A stretch of 64,000 nt of DNA from Pontibacillus chungwhensis (GTDB lineage: Bacteria > Bacillota > Bacilli > Bacillales > BH030062). The stretch spans positions 1,364,001 through 1,428,000 of the forward strand of contig NZ_CP126446.1 of the NCBI RefSeq assembly GCF_030166655.1, read 5' to 3'. Under the pieces are notes generated by a model, which did no database searches, was not told the origin of the DNA, and was given only the letters and a program-made list of their open reading frames with translations. A program made the position numbers and the translations under genes. This document shows, one piece after another, positions 52,760-62,641 of the stretch. The stretch's first letter is position 1; every line of letters begins with the position of its first letter.

Positions 52760-53605
52760 TTATCTGCCTTTGTAAAGGTAACGGATATACTGATAAAACG
52801 AGATGGAGATTTTATTATGGTGAATCGTCACCGGCGGTACTCTATGATCTCTGTACAGTCCGGAATGAACCTCAGGTGAGAAGCGGGTGACTAAAGACGT
52901 TAAGTAAGCAGAGCGGTTGCTGTTTGGAAAACGCTTCTTGTTTAGGGCTTCAATCATCTCCTCAGCTGTTACGATTCCAAATCCATGGCCGAAGAACTTC
53001 CCACCGCCCATTGCCACAGCATTTTCTCCTCTATAATTGGCATTGCTTCGGTCGTAATCCGGATTATTGAAATAAACCACATCCCCTGGCAGGTAAAAGT
53101 TCGCATGAAACGTGTAAAGACGAAGTTCAGGGTCTGTATTCCAGCTGTAGAGATAAATATTTTGAAAAGCGGTGTTGAACGTAGTTTGTTCCATACTTTT
53201 ACTCATCGCGTGATACATATTTATGACGCAAGCCGTTGCGCATTCAAACGCATATAAAGAACTGTTTGTAAAGATATCTGAGATCCCACTAGTTGGATAG
53301 ACGTTCGGCTTCTGAAGAAATCCTCCAGCCGGTGTTAAGTACCAGTATTCAGGATTACACGTAGCGGCACTGAAGCCACGAAACGTGGATTCTCCTTCAC
53401 TCATTTCTTTCGCACTAAGGGTCATATTCTTGCGAAGTCTAAGGGCAAACCATAATTGATCCATAGACGGAAAAGAAAAGAGCTCCCCCGCATCCCTCAT
53501 CCCCTCGAGGATTTCAAGATCCACTCCTGAAACGTTTAAGGAAGAAAGGGATTGTATTTGAGTTCCTGCAACTTGTATCACAATGGCATTCCCCATTTCT
53601 GTCAT
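52760..53605 (-). CDS. tgl: Spore-coat protein-glutamine gamma-glutamyltransferase
   Basis: A 281-residue transglutaminase that cross-links coat proteins (for example GerQ in B. subtilis). Catalytic Cys122 in YAFECATACVINMYHA, substrate-side stretches ATCNPEYWYLTPAGGF and GDVVYFNNPDYDR, and a late HGFGIV fit Bacillus Tgl, which is 245 residues; this one is about 35 longer, mostly at the C-terminus. No strong ribosome site is visible; ATG 53605 or 53596 could be used. A mother-cell sigma-K promoter is expected but not clear to me. Confidence 0.9.
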   Translation of the reverse strand: MTEMGNAIVIQVAGTQIQSLSSLNVSGVDLEILEGMRDAGELFSFPSMDQLWFALRLRKNMTLSAKEMSEGESTFRGFSAATCNPEYWYLTPAGGFLQKPNVYPTSGISDIFTNSSLYAFECATACVINMYHAMSKSMEQTTFNTAFQNIYLYSWNTDPELRLYTFHANFYLPGDVVYFNNPDYDRSNANYRGENAVAMGGGKFFGHGFGIVTAEEMIEALNKKRFPNSNRSAYLTSLVTRFSPEVHSGLYRDHRVPPVTIHHNKISISFYQYIRYLYKGR

Positions 53606-53758
53606 TGTTCTGTTAGTTTATTCGGGCAAGGCGCGAAACATGTTTCTAGGACGCTGTTAAGGAAATATGTATAATACTGGATATGGTGAAACGGATTGGT
53701 AAGTGATCCGTATATAAGAATACGAGACTAGGAGATAGTGAGGTGAGGAGTTTAGATT

Positions 53759-54217
53759 ATGGAACAAGTTTGGGACCTGGATAAAGTAAAGCGATCACAA
53801 AGAAGATCATCCATTCAAATTTCTCTTATTTTTTGGGCGTTCATCATAGGTTCTATGATTTATGGGTTCCATTATGAGAATGGAGCTTTCGTCCTTCTTG
53901 CTTCCTTCTGCGTTATAATGACTGCGTTTGCAGGTGGATCGTTATACACGCTCAGGACAGGAAAGATCATTGGCACAAAGGATAAAAGGTATAGCGAATC
54001 TTTTGAACGAGATCGTATAGGGGAGAAAGAGTGGATGGGTAAAAAGAAAATAGAGACGACCATCCTTATTGTCGTAAGTCTAGTCTTCACGGTTTGTTTA
54101 TTTGTAGTAGATTGGAGCGGTATTAGGATGAACGCCTTCCATGATTTTCTTCCTCTTATCGGAGCGGGAGTAGGAACAACGTTAGGGCAGTTCATTCGAA
54201 GTAATAAAGTAGAGTAA
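53759..54217 (+). CDS. Four-TM membrane protein of unknown function
   Basis: A 152-residue membrane protein with hydrophobic segments at about 22-40, 44-64, 98-118 and 128-145, and a basic/acidic cytoplasmic loop between the second and third. No family recognised. GTGAGG lies upstream. A lipoprotein gene follows after 33 bases, so they may be cotranscribed. Confidence 0.6.
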   Translation: MEQVWDLDKVKRSQRRSSIQISLIFWAFIIGSMIYGFHYENGAFVLLASFCVIMTAFAGGSLYTLRTGKIIGTKDKRYSESFERDRIGEKEWMGKKKIETTILIVVSLVFTVCLFVVDWSGIRMNAFHDFLPLIGAGVGTTLGQFIRSNKVE

Positions 54218-54250
54218 AAGTTAATTTATTATAGAAATGAGGCGAACGAG

Positions 54251-55264
54251 ATGAACCGTATCGTGTTAATCATTTTATTGGGGCTCCTCGTTCTGGCTGG
54301 TTGTCAGGGAGAAGAGACGCAAAAGGTGACTTCTCCTACAACACCAGAAGCACCTGAGGATGAGGGGCACGTAAAGGAAACAGAAGGGTACACACTGAAA
54401 CATACCGAGCCGACTTACATAACGATAAGAGATCAAGAGTTTGAGGTTGTGCCTGCTTTTGATTCAACGCTTGATTATATTGAGTTTATGGAAGAGAACC
54501 CATTAGAGAGTAAAACAGAAGCTTACGCGTCAAAGGTCGTTAACCCTTTTCGTCAAGAGGAGTTTGGTGATACACGGGGAGGGGACGTGCGACCTCCGAA
54601 GAATATTGATGCACTCAGGAAGTCAGTGCAAAAGTTGGACTCGAGTTATGAAGAGATCGTCCATTACATTGAAGAATCTTTAGAGAAGTCTGTGGAACGC
54701 TTTCAACTCGATCGTCCTACAAAGATCTATGTGTTCCCCTTTAATCCCGATCAGCTTTCTCTTATAGATGAAATGGACGGTGTCTTAGCTCATACTACGG
54801 ATGCACTGGTTTGGTTCGAGATCGATCCTGAACATTATACAGAGGAAGCCCTCTCTTACACAATGGCCCATGAATACCATCATCTAGCCTATTACGAAAT
54901 GCATCCAGAAAGACCAGTTGATTTGGTCGAGGAAGCCCTTGTAGAAGGGGAAGCCGATGCCTTTGCAGAAGGGATTTACCCCGAAGCTGAGTTTCCTTGG
55001 ACGAGAGAATTGACGAAAGAAGAAGAGACGGAAGTCATAAACTGGGTGAACGAAAGAAGGTATACCTATGAAGGTGAGGATTTAGTAGAGTTCAGAGACG
55101 GCAATGAGAGGATTCCAAAATGGGCGAATTATAAAATAGGCCTTATGATCATTCAGGATTTTATAAAGAATAACCCCGATGTAACGGTAGAAGAGTGGAC
55201 CAAAATGGGACCAGAAGAAATCCTAAAGGGAAGTCGTTTTGCTGATGATTTTGATGGAGTGTAA
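54251..55264 (+). CDS. DUF2268-type zinc-protease lipoprotein
   Basis: A 337-residue lipoprotein with lipobox LAGC (Cys near residue 18) and a Thr/Pro/Glu-rich linker. The C-terminal half carries the HExxH motif MAHEYHHLAYY near residue 207 and a downstream EGEADAFAEG that supplies the third ligand, as in DUF2268 predicted zinc proteases. It would act on the outer face of the membrane. GAGGCGAACG precedes ATG. Substrate unknown. Confidence 0.82.
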   Translation: MNRIVLIILLGLLVLAGCQGEETQKVTSPTTPEAPEDEGHVKETEGYTLKHTEPTYITIRDQEFEVVPAFDSTLDYIEFMEENPLESKTEAYASKVVNPFRQEEFGDTRGGDVRPPKNIDALRKSVQKLDSSYEEIVHYIEESLEKSVERFQLDRPTKIYVFPFNPDQLSLIDEMDGVLAHTTDALVWFEIDPEHYTEEALSYTMAHEYHHLAYYEMHPERPVDLVEEALVEGEADAFAEGIYPEAEFPWTRELTKEEETEVINWVNERRYTYEGEDLVEFRDGNERIPKWANYKIGLMIIQDFIKNNPDVTVEEWTKMGPEEILKGSRFADDFDGV

Positions 55265-55296
55265 GGTGCTATATAGAAATGATAGATAACAAGAAT

Positions 55297-55327
55297 AAAA
55301 GCAGCCTGATCACAGGCTGCTTTTTCT
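55297..55327 (+). terminator. Terminator after the DUF2268 gene
   Basis: AAAAGCAGCCTG pairs with CAGGCTGCTTTTT. Confidence 0.9.
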
Positions 55328-55340
55328 CATGTAATCCCCT

Positions 55341-55502
55341 TTACGGTAACTGAGGGTTACTATTTTTTGCTTCTTGTAATTTTGGTTTGCGGTACCCGCC
55401 AGCGATGTCGGCTTTCTTAAATTCTTTAGAATAGATTACTTCTTTCGCCGCTGATGTATCGTTCTCTCCTCCGACAGGCTGGTATTGTGATCTCTTATAC
55501 AT
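55341..55502 (-). CDS. Small protein, 53 residues
   Basis: Leftward from ATG 55502 (AAAGG at 9 bp; an ATG at 55511 is also in frame) to a stop at 55341. Sequence begins MYKRSQYQPVGGENDTSAAK and ends KLQEAKNSNPQLP; hydrophilic, basic, no membrane segment. It resembles other unclassified small Bacillaceae proteins in composition. The remaining bases to 55730 hold no gene that I can support. Confidence 0.5.
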   Translation of the reverse strand: MYKRSQYQPVGGENDTSAAKEVIYSKEFKKADIAGGYRKPKLQEAKNSNPQLP

Positions 55503-55730
55503 TGATCTCATCCTTTCTGTTGGAATTCGTTGTACATTTATAGCCTTCCCGCTGAATTTTTGGTTGAAACATCTCTTTAATCATTTCTTTTATATGCTGG
55601 TCCATAATTTCAAGAAATACTTCACGATCGCCTTTACAAATCTAAATGGGGTTAGGACCAAACCGGGTAACACAGAGACTTCGTTGTCATTTGATCTCGT
55701 TTCTTCTTCACCGATTACGTAAGCCCTCCC

Positions 55731-56144
55731 TTACATTTTGAGTTCGTAAAATCGTTTCACAATAGGACGAATGATGATTCGTACCATCAATAAAGAAAAG
55801 AGAAGCGTTTGCCCAATTGTTGAAGCATCGAGGGAGACAGAAAGGACAAAGGCAACTGCAATCATGCCATCCATAATCCAATTAACCGCCTCACCAGACT
55901 TAGCATTAATCAGGATATTCCGCTCATCATTCTTCTCAATCTCACTACGCTTTTCACCACTTGCTGTTGTTGTATCTTTTCTGCTTCGTATGTACATTTC
56001 AATGGAGAGGCCCGCTAATGCAAAGCCTAGTCCCGCTACTCCAAAAGGAAGGTCGTCATTCACGATTCCTGTGATAAAGGTACCGATCCCGATTCCTGCT
56101 AATACAATCGTTAGAATTAAATTCCGTACATGCTTAGTGTTCAT
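55731..56144 (-). CDS. DUF2178-like membrane partner of an XRE regulator
   Basis: A 137-residue membrane protein with four hydrophobic segments in two pairs and the central motif EKNDERNILINAKSGEAVNW, typical of the DUF2178 group. ATG 56144 lies inside the end of the regulator gene (11-base overlap) with GAGG at 9 bp; starts further upstream would hide this site. XRE-regulator/membrane pairs of this kind are common in Firmicutes; the role is unknown, perhaps signal input for the regulator. Confidence 0.75.
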   Translation of the reverse strand: MNTKHVRNLILTIVLAGIGIGTFITGIVNDDLPFGVAGLGFALAGLSIEMYIRSRKDTTTASGEKRSEIEKNDERNILINAKSGEAVNWIMDGMIAVAFVLSVSLDASTIGQTLLFSLLMVRIIIRPIVKRFYELKM

Positions 56145-56346
56145 TTTCATCATCCTCTTCAAATATAAATAGATCTTCAATGTGAACATTTAAGACTCTG
56201 GCAATCTTGTAGGCCAGAAGAACAGATGGATTATATCGCCCCTTTTCTAATGAAATGATGGTTCTTGACGAGACAGAAACGATGTCTGCTAATTCTTGTT
56301 GGGTAATGTTCGCCTCTTTTCGAAGGCTTCTAATATGGTTTTTCAA
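56134..56346 (-). CDS. XRE-family small regulator
   Basis: A 70-residue protein that is almost only a Cro/XRE helix-turn-helix: KNHIRSLRKEANITQQELAD, VSSRTIISLEKGRYNPSVLL, and an acidic tail. I favour TTG 56346 (AGGTG at 8 bp) because relatives start at KNHIRSLR; an ATG at 56427 would add 27 unrelated residues. Translation is coupled to the membrane protein downstream. Confidence 0.8.
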   Translation of the reverse strand: MKNHIRSLRKEANITQQELADIVSVSSRTIISLEKGRYNPSVLLAYKIARVLNVHIEDLFIFEEDDENEH

Positions 56347-56541
56347 AAAGTGATCACCTACATAGGATGTGAAGTTTATTTCATGTGAAGCTAACTTCAT
56401 ATTACAACTAGTGGTATTTACAGTCAATAAAAGAAAATAAAGGATTTAAAAAGATTTCCATCTTTATGCACTTCATTGAGTCGACTTTAAAAATATTAAT
56501 AAAGACGTAAATGCAAAAAGATCAGGAAAATTACAACTATA

Positions 56542-56570
56542 TTGACAATTAAATCAAAGACTAGTAGAGT
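56542..56570 (+). promoter_or_regulatory. Promoter of the SAM-riboswitch operon
   Basis: TTGACA (56542-56547), 17-bp spacer, TAGAGT (56565-56570), 12 bp before the riboswitch. Confidence 0.75.
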
Positions 56571-56582
56571 AATAAAAAAATA

Positions 56583-56734
56583 TTCTTATCCAGAGAGGTG
56601 GAGGGACTGGCCCTTTGAAGCCTCAGCAACAGGTCGAAGATGACACTGTGCTAATTCCAGCGGGTGAACCATCCTGATCGATAAGAGCTTTCGTTATTGT
56701 CAGTTAAACGCACTCGCATGAGAGTGCGTTTTTT
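56583..56734 (+). ncRNA. SAM-I riboswitch (S-box) with terminator
   Basis: P1 strands TCTTATC (56583-56589) and GATAAGA (56680-56686) close an S-box aptamer with the conserved blocks CAGAGAGGTGGAGGGACTGG, CCCTTTGAAGCCTCAGCAAC and GTGCTAATTCCAGC. A terminator AACGCACTC/GAGTGCGTT plus T6 follows (56706-56734). Known logic: high S-adenosylmethionine causes termination, so the operon is made in methionine/SAM shortage. Confidence 0.96.
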
Positions 56735-56770
56735 GTATGTTCACCCTACTAAAGTTAGGGGGAATGAAAA

Positions 56771-58177
56771 TTGGAACATCAGTTTAAACGGGAAATGAAA
56801 ACAAGGCATTTGGTTATGCTCTCCCTTGGGGGTGTAATTGGAACAGGGTTGTTCCTAAGTTCTGGCTATACGATTCACCAAGCTGGGCCCCTTGGAACGA
56901 TTCTCGCTTATGGTATTGGAGCTCTTGTAGTGTATTTGGTTATGCTCTGCCTCGGGGAGCTATCGGTTCAAAATCCGGAGACGGGCGCCTTTCATACATA
57001 TGCCCACAACTACATAGGACCAGGAACCGGGTTTACCGTTGCTTGGCTGTACTGGCTGACCTGGACTGTTGCATTAGGCTCTGAGTTTACAGCAGCTGGC
57101 TTATTAATGCAGCGGTGGTTTCCGGATGTTAGCGTCTGGATATGGAGTGCTTTTTTTGCTGCTTTAATTTTCAGTTTGAATGCTTTTAGCGTGAAGTTTT
57201 TTGCAGAGGCTGAGTTTTGGTTCTCTTCTGTAAAAGTTGTAGCCATTGTTCTGTTTATCCTTATTGGATTTGGAGCGATGTTTGGGTGGGTCACGGTGAC
57301 GAATAGCGAACCCACTTCTGTGTTATCAAACTTTACAAGTCAGGGGCTCTTTCCTAACGGGGTGACCGCCATATTGATGACCATGCTAGCGGTAAACTTT
57401 GCCTTTTCCGGAACAGAATTAATTGGAATTGCAGCAGGAGAAACGGTTAATCCGTCCAAAACGATTCCGCTAGCGATCCGCACAACACTTGTCCGTTTAA
57501 TTCTCTTTTTTATCGGGACGATCGTTGTCCTCTCGGCGCTGCTACCAACGGATGTGGCTGGTGTGGTAGAAAGTCCGTTTGTTGCGGTTCTTGACCGGAT
57601 CGGCATCCCGTATGCAGCGGATGTGATGAATTTCGTGATCTTAACAGCAATATTATCCGCTGCGAACTCAGGGCTCTACGCATCTGCGCGCATGCTTTGG
57701 TCACTTGCGGATAAAGAAACAATCTCGCCTGTCTTTGCTAAGTTATCAAGTAGGGGAGTACCTCTGATCGCGATGACCTTTAGTATGATCGGCGGGGGCC
57801 TTGCGTTGTTGTCTAGTGTGATTGCGCCGGACACGGTGTATATTGTTCTGGTATCGATATCAGGCCTGGCTGTTGTAGTGGTGTGGATGAGTATCAGCGC
57901 CTCGCATTTCCAGTTCAGAAGAGCGTATCGAAAAGCAGGGCATAAAGAAACTGACTTAGCCTACAAAGCGCCATTTTATCCAGTAGTTCCGATTGCGGCA
58001 TTTACTCTGTGCTTGGCTTCATGTGTAGGGATTGCCTTTGATCCGACGCAGCGAATTGCCCTTTACTGTGGCATCCCGTTTATTGCCTTATGCTATGGAA
58101 GTTATTATGTGAACCAATTTATGAAGAAAAGGAGAATAAATCATGTCAAAACCTCTCAATCGATTAAATCCCATTGA
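56771..58177 (+). CDS. mmuP: S-methylmethionine permease (APC family)
   Basis: A 468-residue amino-acid permease with about 12 membrane segments; [21 protein letters not shown] in TM1 and the [17 protein letters not shown] loop are typical of the APC family branch that includes MmuP. Assignment rests on the overlapping homocysteine S-methyltransferase gene and the SAM riboswitch. TTG 56771 follows GGGGG at about 8 bp. Imports S-methylmethionine as methyl donor for methionine synthesis. Confidence 0.88.
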   Translation: MEHQFKREMKTRHLVMLSLGGVIGTGLFLSSGYTIHQAGPLGTILAYGIGALVVYLVMLCLGELSVQNPETGAFHTYAHNYIGPGTGFTVAWLYWLTWTVALGSEFTAAGLLMQRWFPDVSVWIWSAFFAALIFSLNAFSVKFFAEAEFWFSSVKVVAIVLFILIGFGAMFGWVTVTNSEPTSVLSNFTSQGLFPNGVTAILMTMLAVNFAFSGTELIGIAAGETVNPSKTIPLAIRTTLVRLILFFIGTIVVLSALLPTDVAGVVESPFVAVLDRIGIPYAADVMNFVILTAILSAANSGLYASARMLWSLADKETISPVFAKLSSRGVPLIAMTFSMIGGGLALLSSVIAPDTVYIVLVSISGLAVVVVWMSISASHFQFRRAYRKAGHKETDLAYKAPFYPVVPIAAFTLCLASCVGIAFDPTQRIALYCGIPFIALCYGSYYVNQFMKKRRINHVKTSQSIKSH

Positions 58178-59096
58178 ATCCTTATTAAGCCGTCAGGATG
58201 TCCTAGTGCTCGATGGAGCCTTGGCGACGGAATTAGAACGGTACGGCTGTGACTTGGATGATCCATTGTGGTCGGCTCGTGTATTGCTCGAACAGCCTGA
58301 GGCGATTAAGCAAGTACACGCTGATTATTACCGTGCAGGTGCGGATTGTTCCATTACGGCAAGCTACCAGGCAACGGTGGACGGCTTCGGGGGAAGAGGT
58401 TTCACAAAAGAGGAAGCCCTGTCGCTGATTCGAAAAACGGTTACGCTGGCTACAGAAGCCCGCGATAAAGTACTAGAAGAAGACCCCGACCGGGAGAGAC
58501 CGCTCGTAGCAGCGTCTGTTGGTCCATACGGTGCCTATCTTGCGGATGGTTCAGAGTACGTCGGACAGTATAGCATTACTGATGAGGAACTGTATGCTTT
58601 TCATAAACCGCGTATGGAAGCTCTTATCGAAGCGGGTGCAGACCTCTTAGCGATCGAGACCATCCCTTCGTTTCGGGAAGCCCGTATTCTTGCTTCGATT
58701 TTAAAAGAAACCCCTGAGGTCTATGCTTGGCTGTCCTTCACGCTTACAGATGGAAGAACGATCAGCGACGGCACGTTACTTAAAGATGTCGCCAATGAAT
58801 TTGAAGGAAATAGTCAATTAGCAGCAATCGGCGTGAATTGCGCTCCGCTAGAAGTTGTCACAGATGCAGTGGAGAACCTGCATAACTATACTACAAAGCC
58901 GATTATCGTCTACCCAAACTCGGGTGAGAGCTATGACCCTGATACGAAAACCTGGCATGGTTCAGAGAGTTGCGAGAGCTTCCCCGCACAATCTGAGGCA
59001 TGGTATAAAGCAGGGGCCCGGGTGATCGGAGGCTGCTGCCGAACGACCCCTGAGCATGTGAAAGAGCTCTCTTTGAAATGGAAGAATAAAGCCTGA
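58143..59096 (+). CDS. mmuM: Homocysteine S-methyltransferase
   Basis: A 317-residue zinc enzyme that makes methionine from homocysteine and S-methylmethionine. [16 protein letters not shown] at the start; zinc Cys residues in GVNCAP near 237 and [11 protein letters not shown] near 300. The start lies 35 bases inside mmuP, behind AGGAGAA, showing translational coupling. Controlled by the SAM riboswitch upstream of mmuP. Confidence 0.93.
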   Translation: MSKPLNRLNPIESLLSRQDVLVLDGALATELERYGCDLDDPLWSARVLLEQPEAIKQVHADYYRAGADCSITASYQATVDGFGGRGFTKEEALSLIRKTVTLATEARDKVLEEDPDRERPLVAASVGPYGAYLADGSEYVGQYSITDEELYAFHKPRMEALIEAGADLLAIETIPSFREARILASILKETPEVYAWLSFTLTDGRTISDGTLLKDVANEFEGNSQLAAIGVNCAPLEVVTDAVENLHNYTTKPIIVYPNSGESYDPDTKTWHGSESCESFPAQSEAWYKAGARVIGGCCRTTPEHVKELSLKWKNKA

Positions 59097-59100
59097 TCTT

Positions 59101-59134
59101 AAACCCTGGGCCCAAACATGTGCCCGGGGTTTTT
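59101..59134 (+). terminator. Terminator after mmuM
   Basis: AAACCCTGGGC pairs with GCCCGGGGTTT, then T. Confidence 0.88.
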
Positions 59135-59222
59135 GAATGAGGGAGCCCCCTCCTTTTATCAAGAAACGTTTTAGGGAAGTCTATCTATAAAAGAAGAACG
59201 GGTTCTAGGAAAGAGGGATCGT

Positions 59223-60017
59223 ATGAAAAAACAGGTGTACCGTGGTTTGATAGGCCTATTGAACAACCCTTTGATTGGTCGTGGATTGCAGAGAATCAGT
59301 CAATCTTCATTGAGCAGATGGCTCATTCCAACCTACGTAAAGCTGTTTCATATAATAGAAGACGAGGCTTACAAGGAGCGGAAAGCCTATACCTCTTTAG
59401 AAGATTTCTTTATACGGGAATTAAAAGATGGAGCCAGGCCAATCCACAGTGATGAGAACGTATTAGTCAGTCCGGTCGATGCTCGGGTGGAGCGATTTGG
59501 GCGGATGAATAAAAGTCATATCGAGGTGAAAGGTCTTTCTTACTCTATAGAAGATTTATTGAGCGATGAAGAGATGAGTACGCGCTACAAGGATGGTTTA
59601 TTTATCGTTCTCTACCTAAGCCCGTCAGATTATCATCGCATTCACTCACCAGCCGATGCCGTTGTGACAAAGCAGCATGAGCTTGGAGGAAAGTCCTCAC
59701 CGGTAAACAAACTAGGCCTAACCTTAGGAGAGTCACCTCTATCGACAAACTATAGGATCGTATCCGATTTAAAGCAGAAAGATGGAACTCGTTTTGCGGT
59801 TGTGAAAGTAGGAGCAATGTGGATCAACACCATCGAATTAACCCACCCCGGCTCCCAAGTTGAAAAAGGGGAAGAGATCGGGTATTTCTCCTTTGGATCA
59901 ACGGTAGTTCTTTTATTCGAGAAGGCTCAAGTCGATCTTCATCCTGAATTGGAGGAGAAATCTTTGATTAGAGTTGGAGAACCTGTAGTGGTGAAGAAGT
60001 CTTCTTCAAAAGAATGA
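59223..60017 (+). CDS. psd: Phosphatidylserine decarboxylase
   Basis: A 264-residue precursor of the pyruvoyl enzyme making phosphatidylethanolamine at the membrane. [15 protein letters not shown] with the conserved His, and the self-cleavage site Gly-Ser-Thr in [13 protein letters not shown] near residue 228, where Ser becomes the pyruvoyl group. Length fits the Bacillus form. GAAAGAGGGATCGT precedes ATG. The partner pssA is not beside it, unlike in B. subtilis. Confidence 0.94.
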   Translation: MKKQVYRGLIGLLNNPLIGRGLQRISQSSLSRWLIPTYVKLFHIIEDEAYKERKAYTSLEDFFIRELKDGARPIHSDENVLVSPVDARVERFGRMNKSHIEVKGLSYSIEDLLSDEEMSTRYKDGLFIVLYLSPSDYHRIHSPADAVVTKQHELGGKSSPVNKLGLTLGESPLSTNYRIVSDLKQKDGTRFAVVKVGAMWINTIELTHPGSQVEKGEEIGYFSFGSTVVLLFEKAQVDLHPELEEKSLIRVGEPVVVKKSSSKE

Positions 60018-60060
60018 GCATCATGATATAATAAAAGACAAACAAAAAAGGAGGAAGATG

Positions 60061-60411
60061 ATGGCTCCACATAAAGTTTATAAAATGAGTGTCGCAAATG
60101 TATATCCCCATTATGTAAAGAAAGCGGAAAAGAAGGGGCGTACGAAGGAAGAAGTGGATGAAATTATCCGTTGGTTAACAGGGTACAGTCAGGAAGAGCT
60201 GGCGCAAATTTTGGAGGATGGAACAGATTTTGAAACCTTTTTTGAGAAAGCTCCTCACCTCAACCCATCAAGGACCCTTATCAAAGGCGTTATTTGTGGG
60301 GTACGAGTAGAAGAAATCGAGGAACCAACAATGAGAGAAATTCGCTATTTGGATAAGCTGATTGATGAACTAGCAAAGGGGAAGAAGATGGAGAAGATTT
60401 TACGAGGTTAA
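60061..60411 (+). CDS. DUF2200-family protein
   Basis: A 116-residue soluble protein of the DUF2200 family: [33 protein letters not shown] and [20 protein letters not shown]. Function unknown; length and pattern match the family throughout. GGAGG stands six bases before ATG 60061 (a second ATG three bases earlier is too close). Confidence 0.85.
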   Translation: MAPHKVYKMSVANVYPHYVKKAEKKGRTKEEVDEIIRWLTGYSQEELAQILEDGTDFETFFEKAPHLNPSRTLIKGVICGVRVEEIEEPTMREIRYLDKLIDELAKGKKMEKILRG

Positions 60412-60489
60412 AAGGAAGGCGCTCTTCTGTGTTTTGGTTAAATATGTTAATATAAACTGGAAGAACTTTTACATATTGGGGTGTTTTCA

Positions 60490-60768
60490 ATGAATGATGG
60501 ATTGATCTTGTTGGGTTTATTCTCTATAGCGGCCATTTTAGGTGTGATCGCCTTTCGCATGTTTTCGCGTTATGAGAAGAGGAAGATTGTCACCTGTCTT
60601 GTCGTCAGTTTCGCACTCCCTATAGCTTATCTGTTCGCTATGATTACTAGTGTAGAATTTGCAGCACTGTTAGGAGTACTCGTTACTGCGGCTATGATTT
60701 TTGAAATATTCGCTTATTTGTTGGTTCCTATTATACGGAATATTATGAAAACAAATGAAAGCAGTTGA
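60490..60768 (+). CDS. Three-TM membrane protein of unknown function
   Basis: A 92-residue protein with three hydrophobic segments (about 5-22, 35-52, 57-82) and a KRK loop after the first. ATG 60490 has TTGGGGTG upstream. No family recognised. Confidence 0.6.
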   Translation: MNDGLILLGLFSIAAILGVIAFRMFSRYEKRKIVTCLVVSFALPIAYLFAMITSVEFAALLGVLVTAAMIFEIFAYLLVPIIRNIMKTNESS

Positions 60769-60925
60769 CATTTCGTCTAGTAAAAGAAGCGTATTCTTAG
60801 CTTGAACAAGCTTAGGAAGGGCTTCTTTATTTTTGCCAAATTGGGTGAAACAAACGCTCTTTTTCATCGTAGATAAAGAAGAGAACACTGAAGGTTAGGG
60901 AGGAATTCTTATCGAGAAGATCTTT

Positions 60926-61207
60926 GTGAAGACATGCAACTGGATCGGATTCATTCTTTTACTCTTATCCCTTTCAATGGGCTTTTTCGATTTTTCAGTA
61001 TTTGGTTCGCCTTTCTTAATCTTTTACGGAATCAGTTTTATTGGGTTAATGGTTGGATTTATGGGATGGGTCCTCCTACGGTTTAATAGCGTTTCTGTGA
61101 AGACAAAAAGGATCGGAAAAACAGGATTCTACGGCAATTTAGCGATTATCGTTTTATTCTTTCCGCCATTGTCTCAACTATGGGGGACGTTTTTGTTTGG
61201 ACCTTAG
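60926..61207 (+). CDS. Three-TM membrane protein of unknown function
   Basis: A 93-residue protein with hydrophobic segments at about 6-24, 28-50 and 68-88. The start is uncertain: GTG 60926 is the first usual start, but the strong GGGAGGA site at about 60897-60903 lies 20 bases upstream and would fit an ATT near 60905 instead. No family recognised. Confidence 0.55.
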   Translation: MKTCNWIGFILLLLSLSMGFFDFSVFGSPFLIFYGISFIGLMVGFMGWVLLRFNSVSVKTKRIGKTGFYGNLAIIVLFFPPLSQLWGTFLFGP

Positions 61208-61365
61208 TAGGGATAAGGGGGGGCAGGCCCCTTGTCCCCTCCCTTCGTCTTGGAAAAATAAGGTGGTTGAGCAGGTTTGTGTGCTTTCATAACGAATAGT
61301 AGAAAGAAGAGGATATCACCGACGGAGGGATATCCTTTTCTTTTTTATGTTGATGGAGGGATTGC

Positions 61366-61710
61366 ATGATTGAACGCATTGATACGATCTGTCTGAAGGT
61401 TAGAGACGTTGAGAAATCTAGTAAGTGGTATCAGGATGTATTGGGGTTTCGTGTAGCGTTTAAGGATAAAGGTTATGTTGTGTTAAATGTTGGAGAGGGC
61501 GGCGTGCCTTTAACGATTGAAGAAGGAAAAAGTGAGGGGCACACGAATGGAAGCTATCCGATATTCTTCTCTAACACTATTGAGCAACTACATAAGTCAT
61601 TAGAAGAGCAAGGGGTGCAGGTGGATTCTCTACATGAAGATGGATTCAATCACTATTTTGACTTTTACGATCCAGATGGGAATAGATTGCAAGTTTGTTT
61701 TTTTGAATAA
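61366..61710 (+). CDS. VOC-family (glyoxalase-like) protein
   Basis: A 114-residue single VOC module protein: TICLKVRDVEKSSKWYQDVL, HYFDFYDPDGNRLQVCFFE with the late ligand Gln/Glu. GGAGGG precedes ATG 61366. Resembles fosfomycin-resistance-like and bleomycin-binding folds in outline only; function unknown. Confidence 0.83.
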   Translation: MIERIDTICLKVRDVEKSSKWYQDVLGFRVAFKDKGYVVLNVGEGGVPLTIEEGKSEGHTNGSYPIFFSNTIEQLHKSLEEQGVQVDSLHEDGFNHYFDFYDPDGNRLQVCFFE

Positions 61711-61773
61711 GCAGGAGTCACGGAAATGTAAGCAAATCATGATTGTTGGAATGACGTAAGGAGAAATTCGACC

Positions 61774-61971
61774 ATGAGTTTACGTAGTTGGAGTAAAGTT
61801 TTCCTAATCTTAGCTTTTGTACATTTAGGTACTGTGGTGGTCATGAAACTGATTAATGTAACAGAAAACGACTACTTTCATCATTCTTATTTACTTACCT
61901 TTCTATTATTGTCTGGATATTATCTGTTAGATATTATCCACAACATAAAGTTGAATAGGAATAAGCATTAA
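61774..61971 (+). CDS. Small two-TM membrane protein
   Basis: A 65-residue protein with two hydrophobic segments (about 9-27 and 38-56) and a basic Asn/Lys tail. AAGGAG stands before ATG 61774. No family recognised. Confidence 0.55.
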   Translation: MSLRSWSKVFLILAFVHLGTVVVMKLINVTENDYFHHSYLLTFLLLSGYYLLDIIHNIKLNRNKH

Positions 61972-62010
61972 AAAGCAGAAGGATTAAATCCATAACAAAG
62001 GAGAGGAGAA

Positions 62011-62577
62011 ATGAAACGACTAGCCATTCTAACCGTAGGGAAAACCCACTCAGGGAAGAGCACATTCGCCAGAGCTTTAGAAAGGGAGCTTGATCATTCT
62101 TTTGTGATGGACCAAGATAACCATGCTGAATTTATAAATGCATATTACCAAAAGCTCCAACCAGAAGACGGCCCCAATACGCTCAAGCACTCGATTTCTA
62201 AGTTAATCGTGAATTATGCTAAAGAACATACGAACCTTCACATCATCGCCAGTAGTGCGAATCGCACTAAAGCAGGAAGACAGGAGTTGCTTAAAAACAT
62301 CTATCCTCCGGACGAATTTGTTCGAATAGTGGTTCACTTTGATCTACAGGATGACCTCCTCCGCGCGCGAGTGAAGCGTAGTGAACGAAAGACCACGATC
62401 TTCAGGGGTGATTATTCGAATTTTGATGAGATTCTTGAGCGTCAGCAAGCGGAGTCTTCTTATGAAGGTGTGACCGATCCGAAAGAAGGGGAAGCGGACC
62501 ACCTTTTTGTTATTCAAGACCCTGATGAAGTGGAAGGTGTTATGGAGAGTATCGTGGAGCTTTCCAATCGATTATGA
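62011..62577 (+). CDS. P-loop kinase-like ATPase
   Basis: A 188-residue protein with Walker A GKTHSGKSTFA near residue 11, a following MDQDNHAEF stretch and RVKRSERKTTIFRG near 128, resembling small-molecule kinases of the AAA_33 / zeta-toxin-like type. GGAGAGGAG precedes ATG. Substrate unknown; a kinase for a sugar, nucleoside or nucleic-acid end would be possible. Confidence 0.75.
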   Translation: MKRLAILTVGKTHSGKSTFARALERELDHSFVMDQDNHAEFINAYYQKLQPEDGPNTLKHSISKLIVNYAKEHTNLHIIASSANRTKAGRQELLKNIYPPDEFVRIVVHFDLQDDLLRARVKRSERKTTIFRGDYSNFDEILERQQAESSYEGVTDPKEGEADHLFVIQDPDEVEGVMESIVELSNRL

Positions 62578-62641
62578 AAAGAGTGAATTCTGTCAAATTA
62601 GAATAAGGGTGGGCAACTATTTTTGGAAAGCTGGTGATGTA

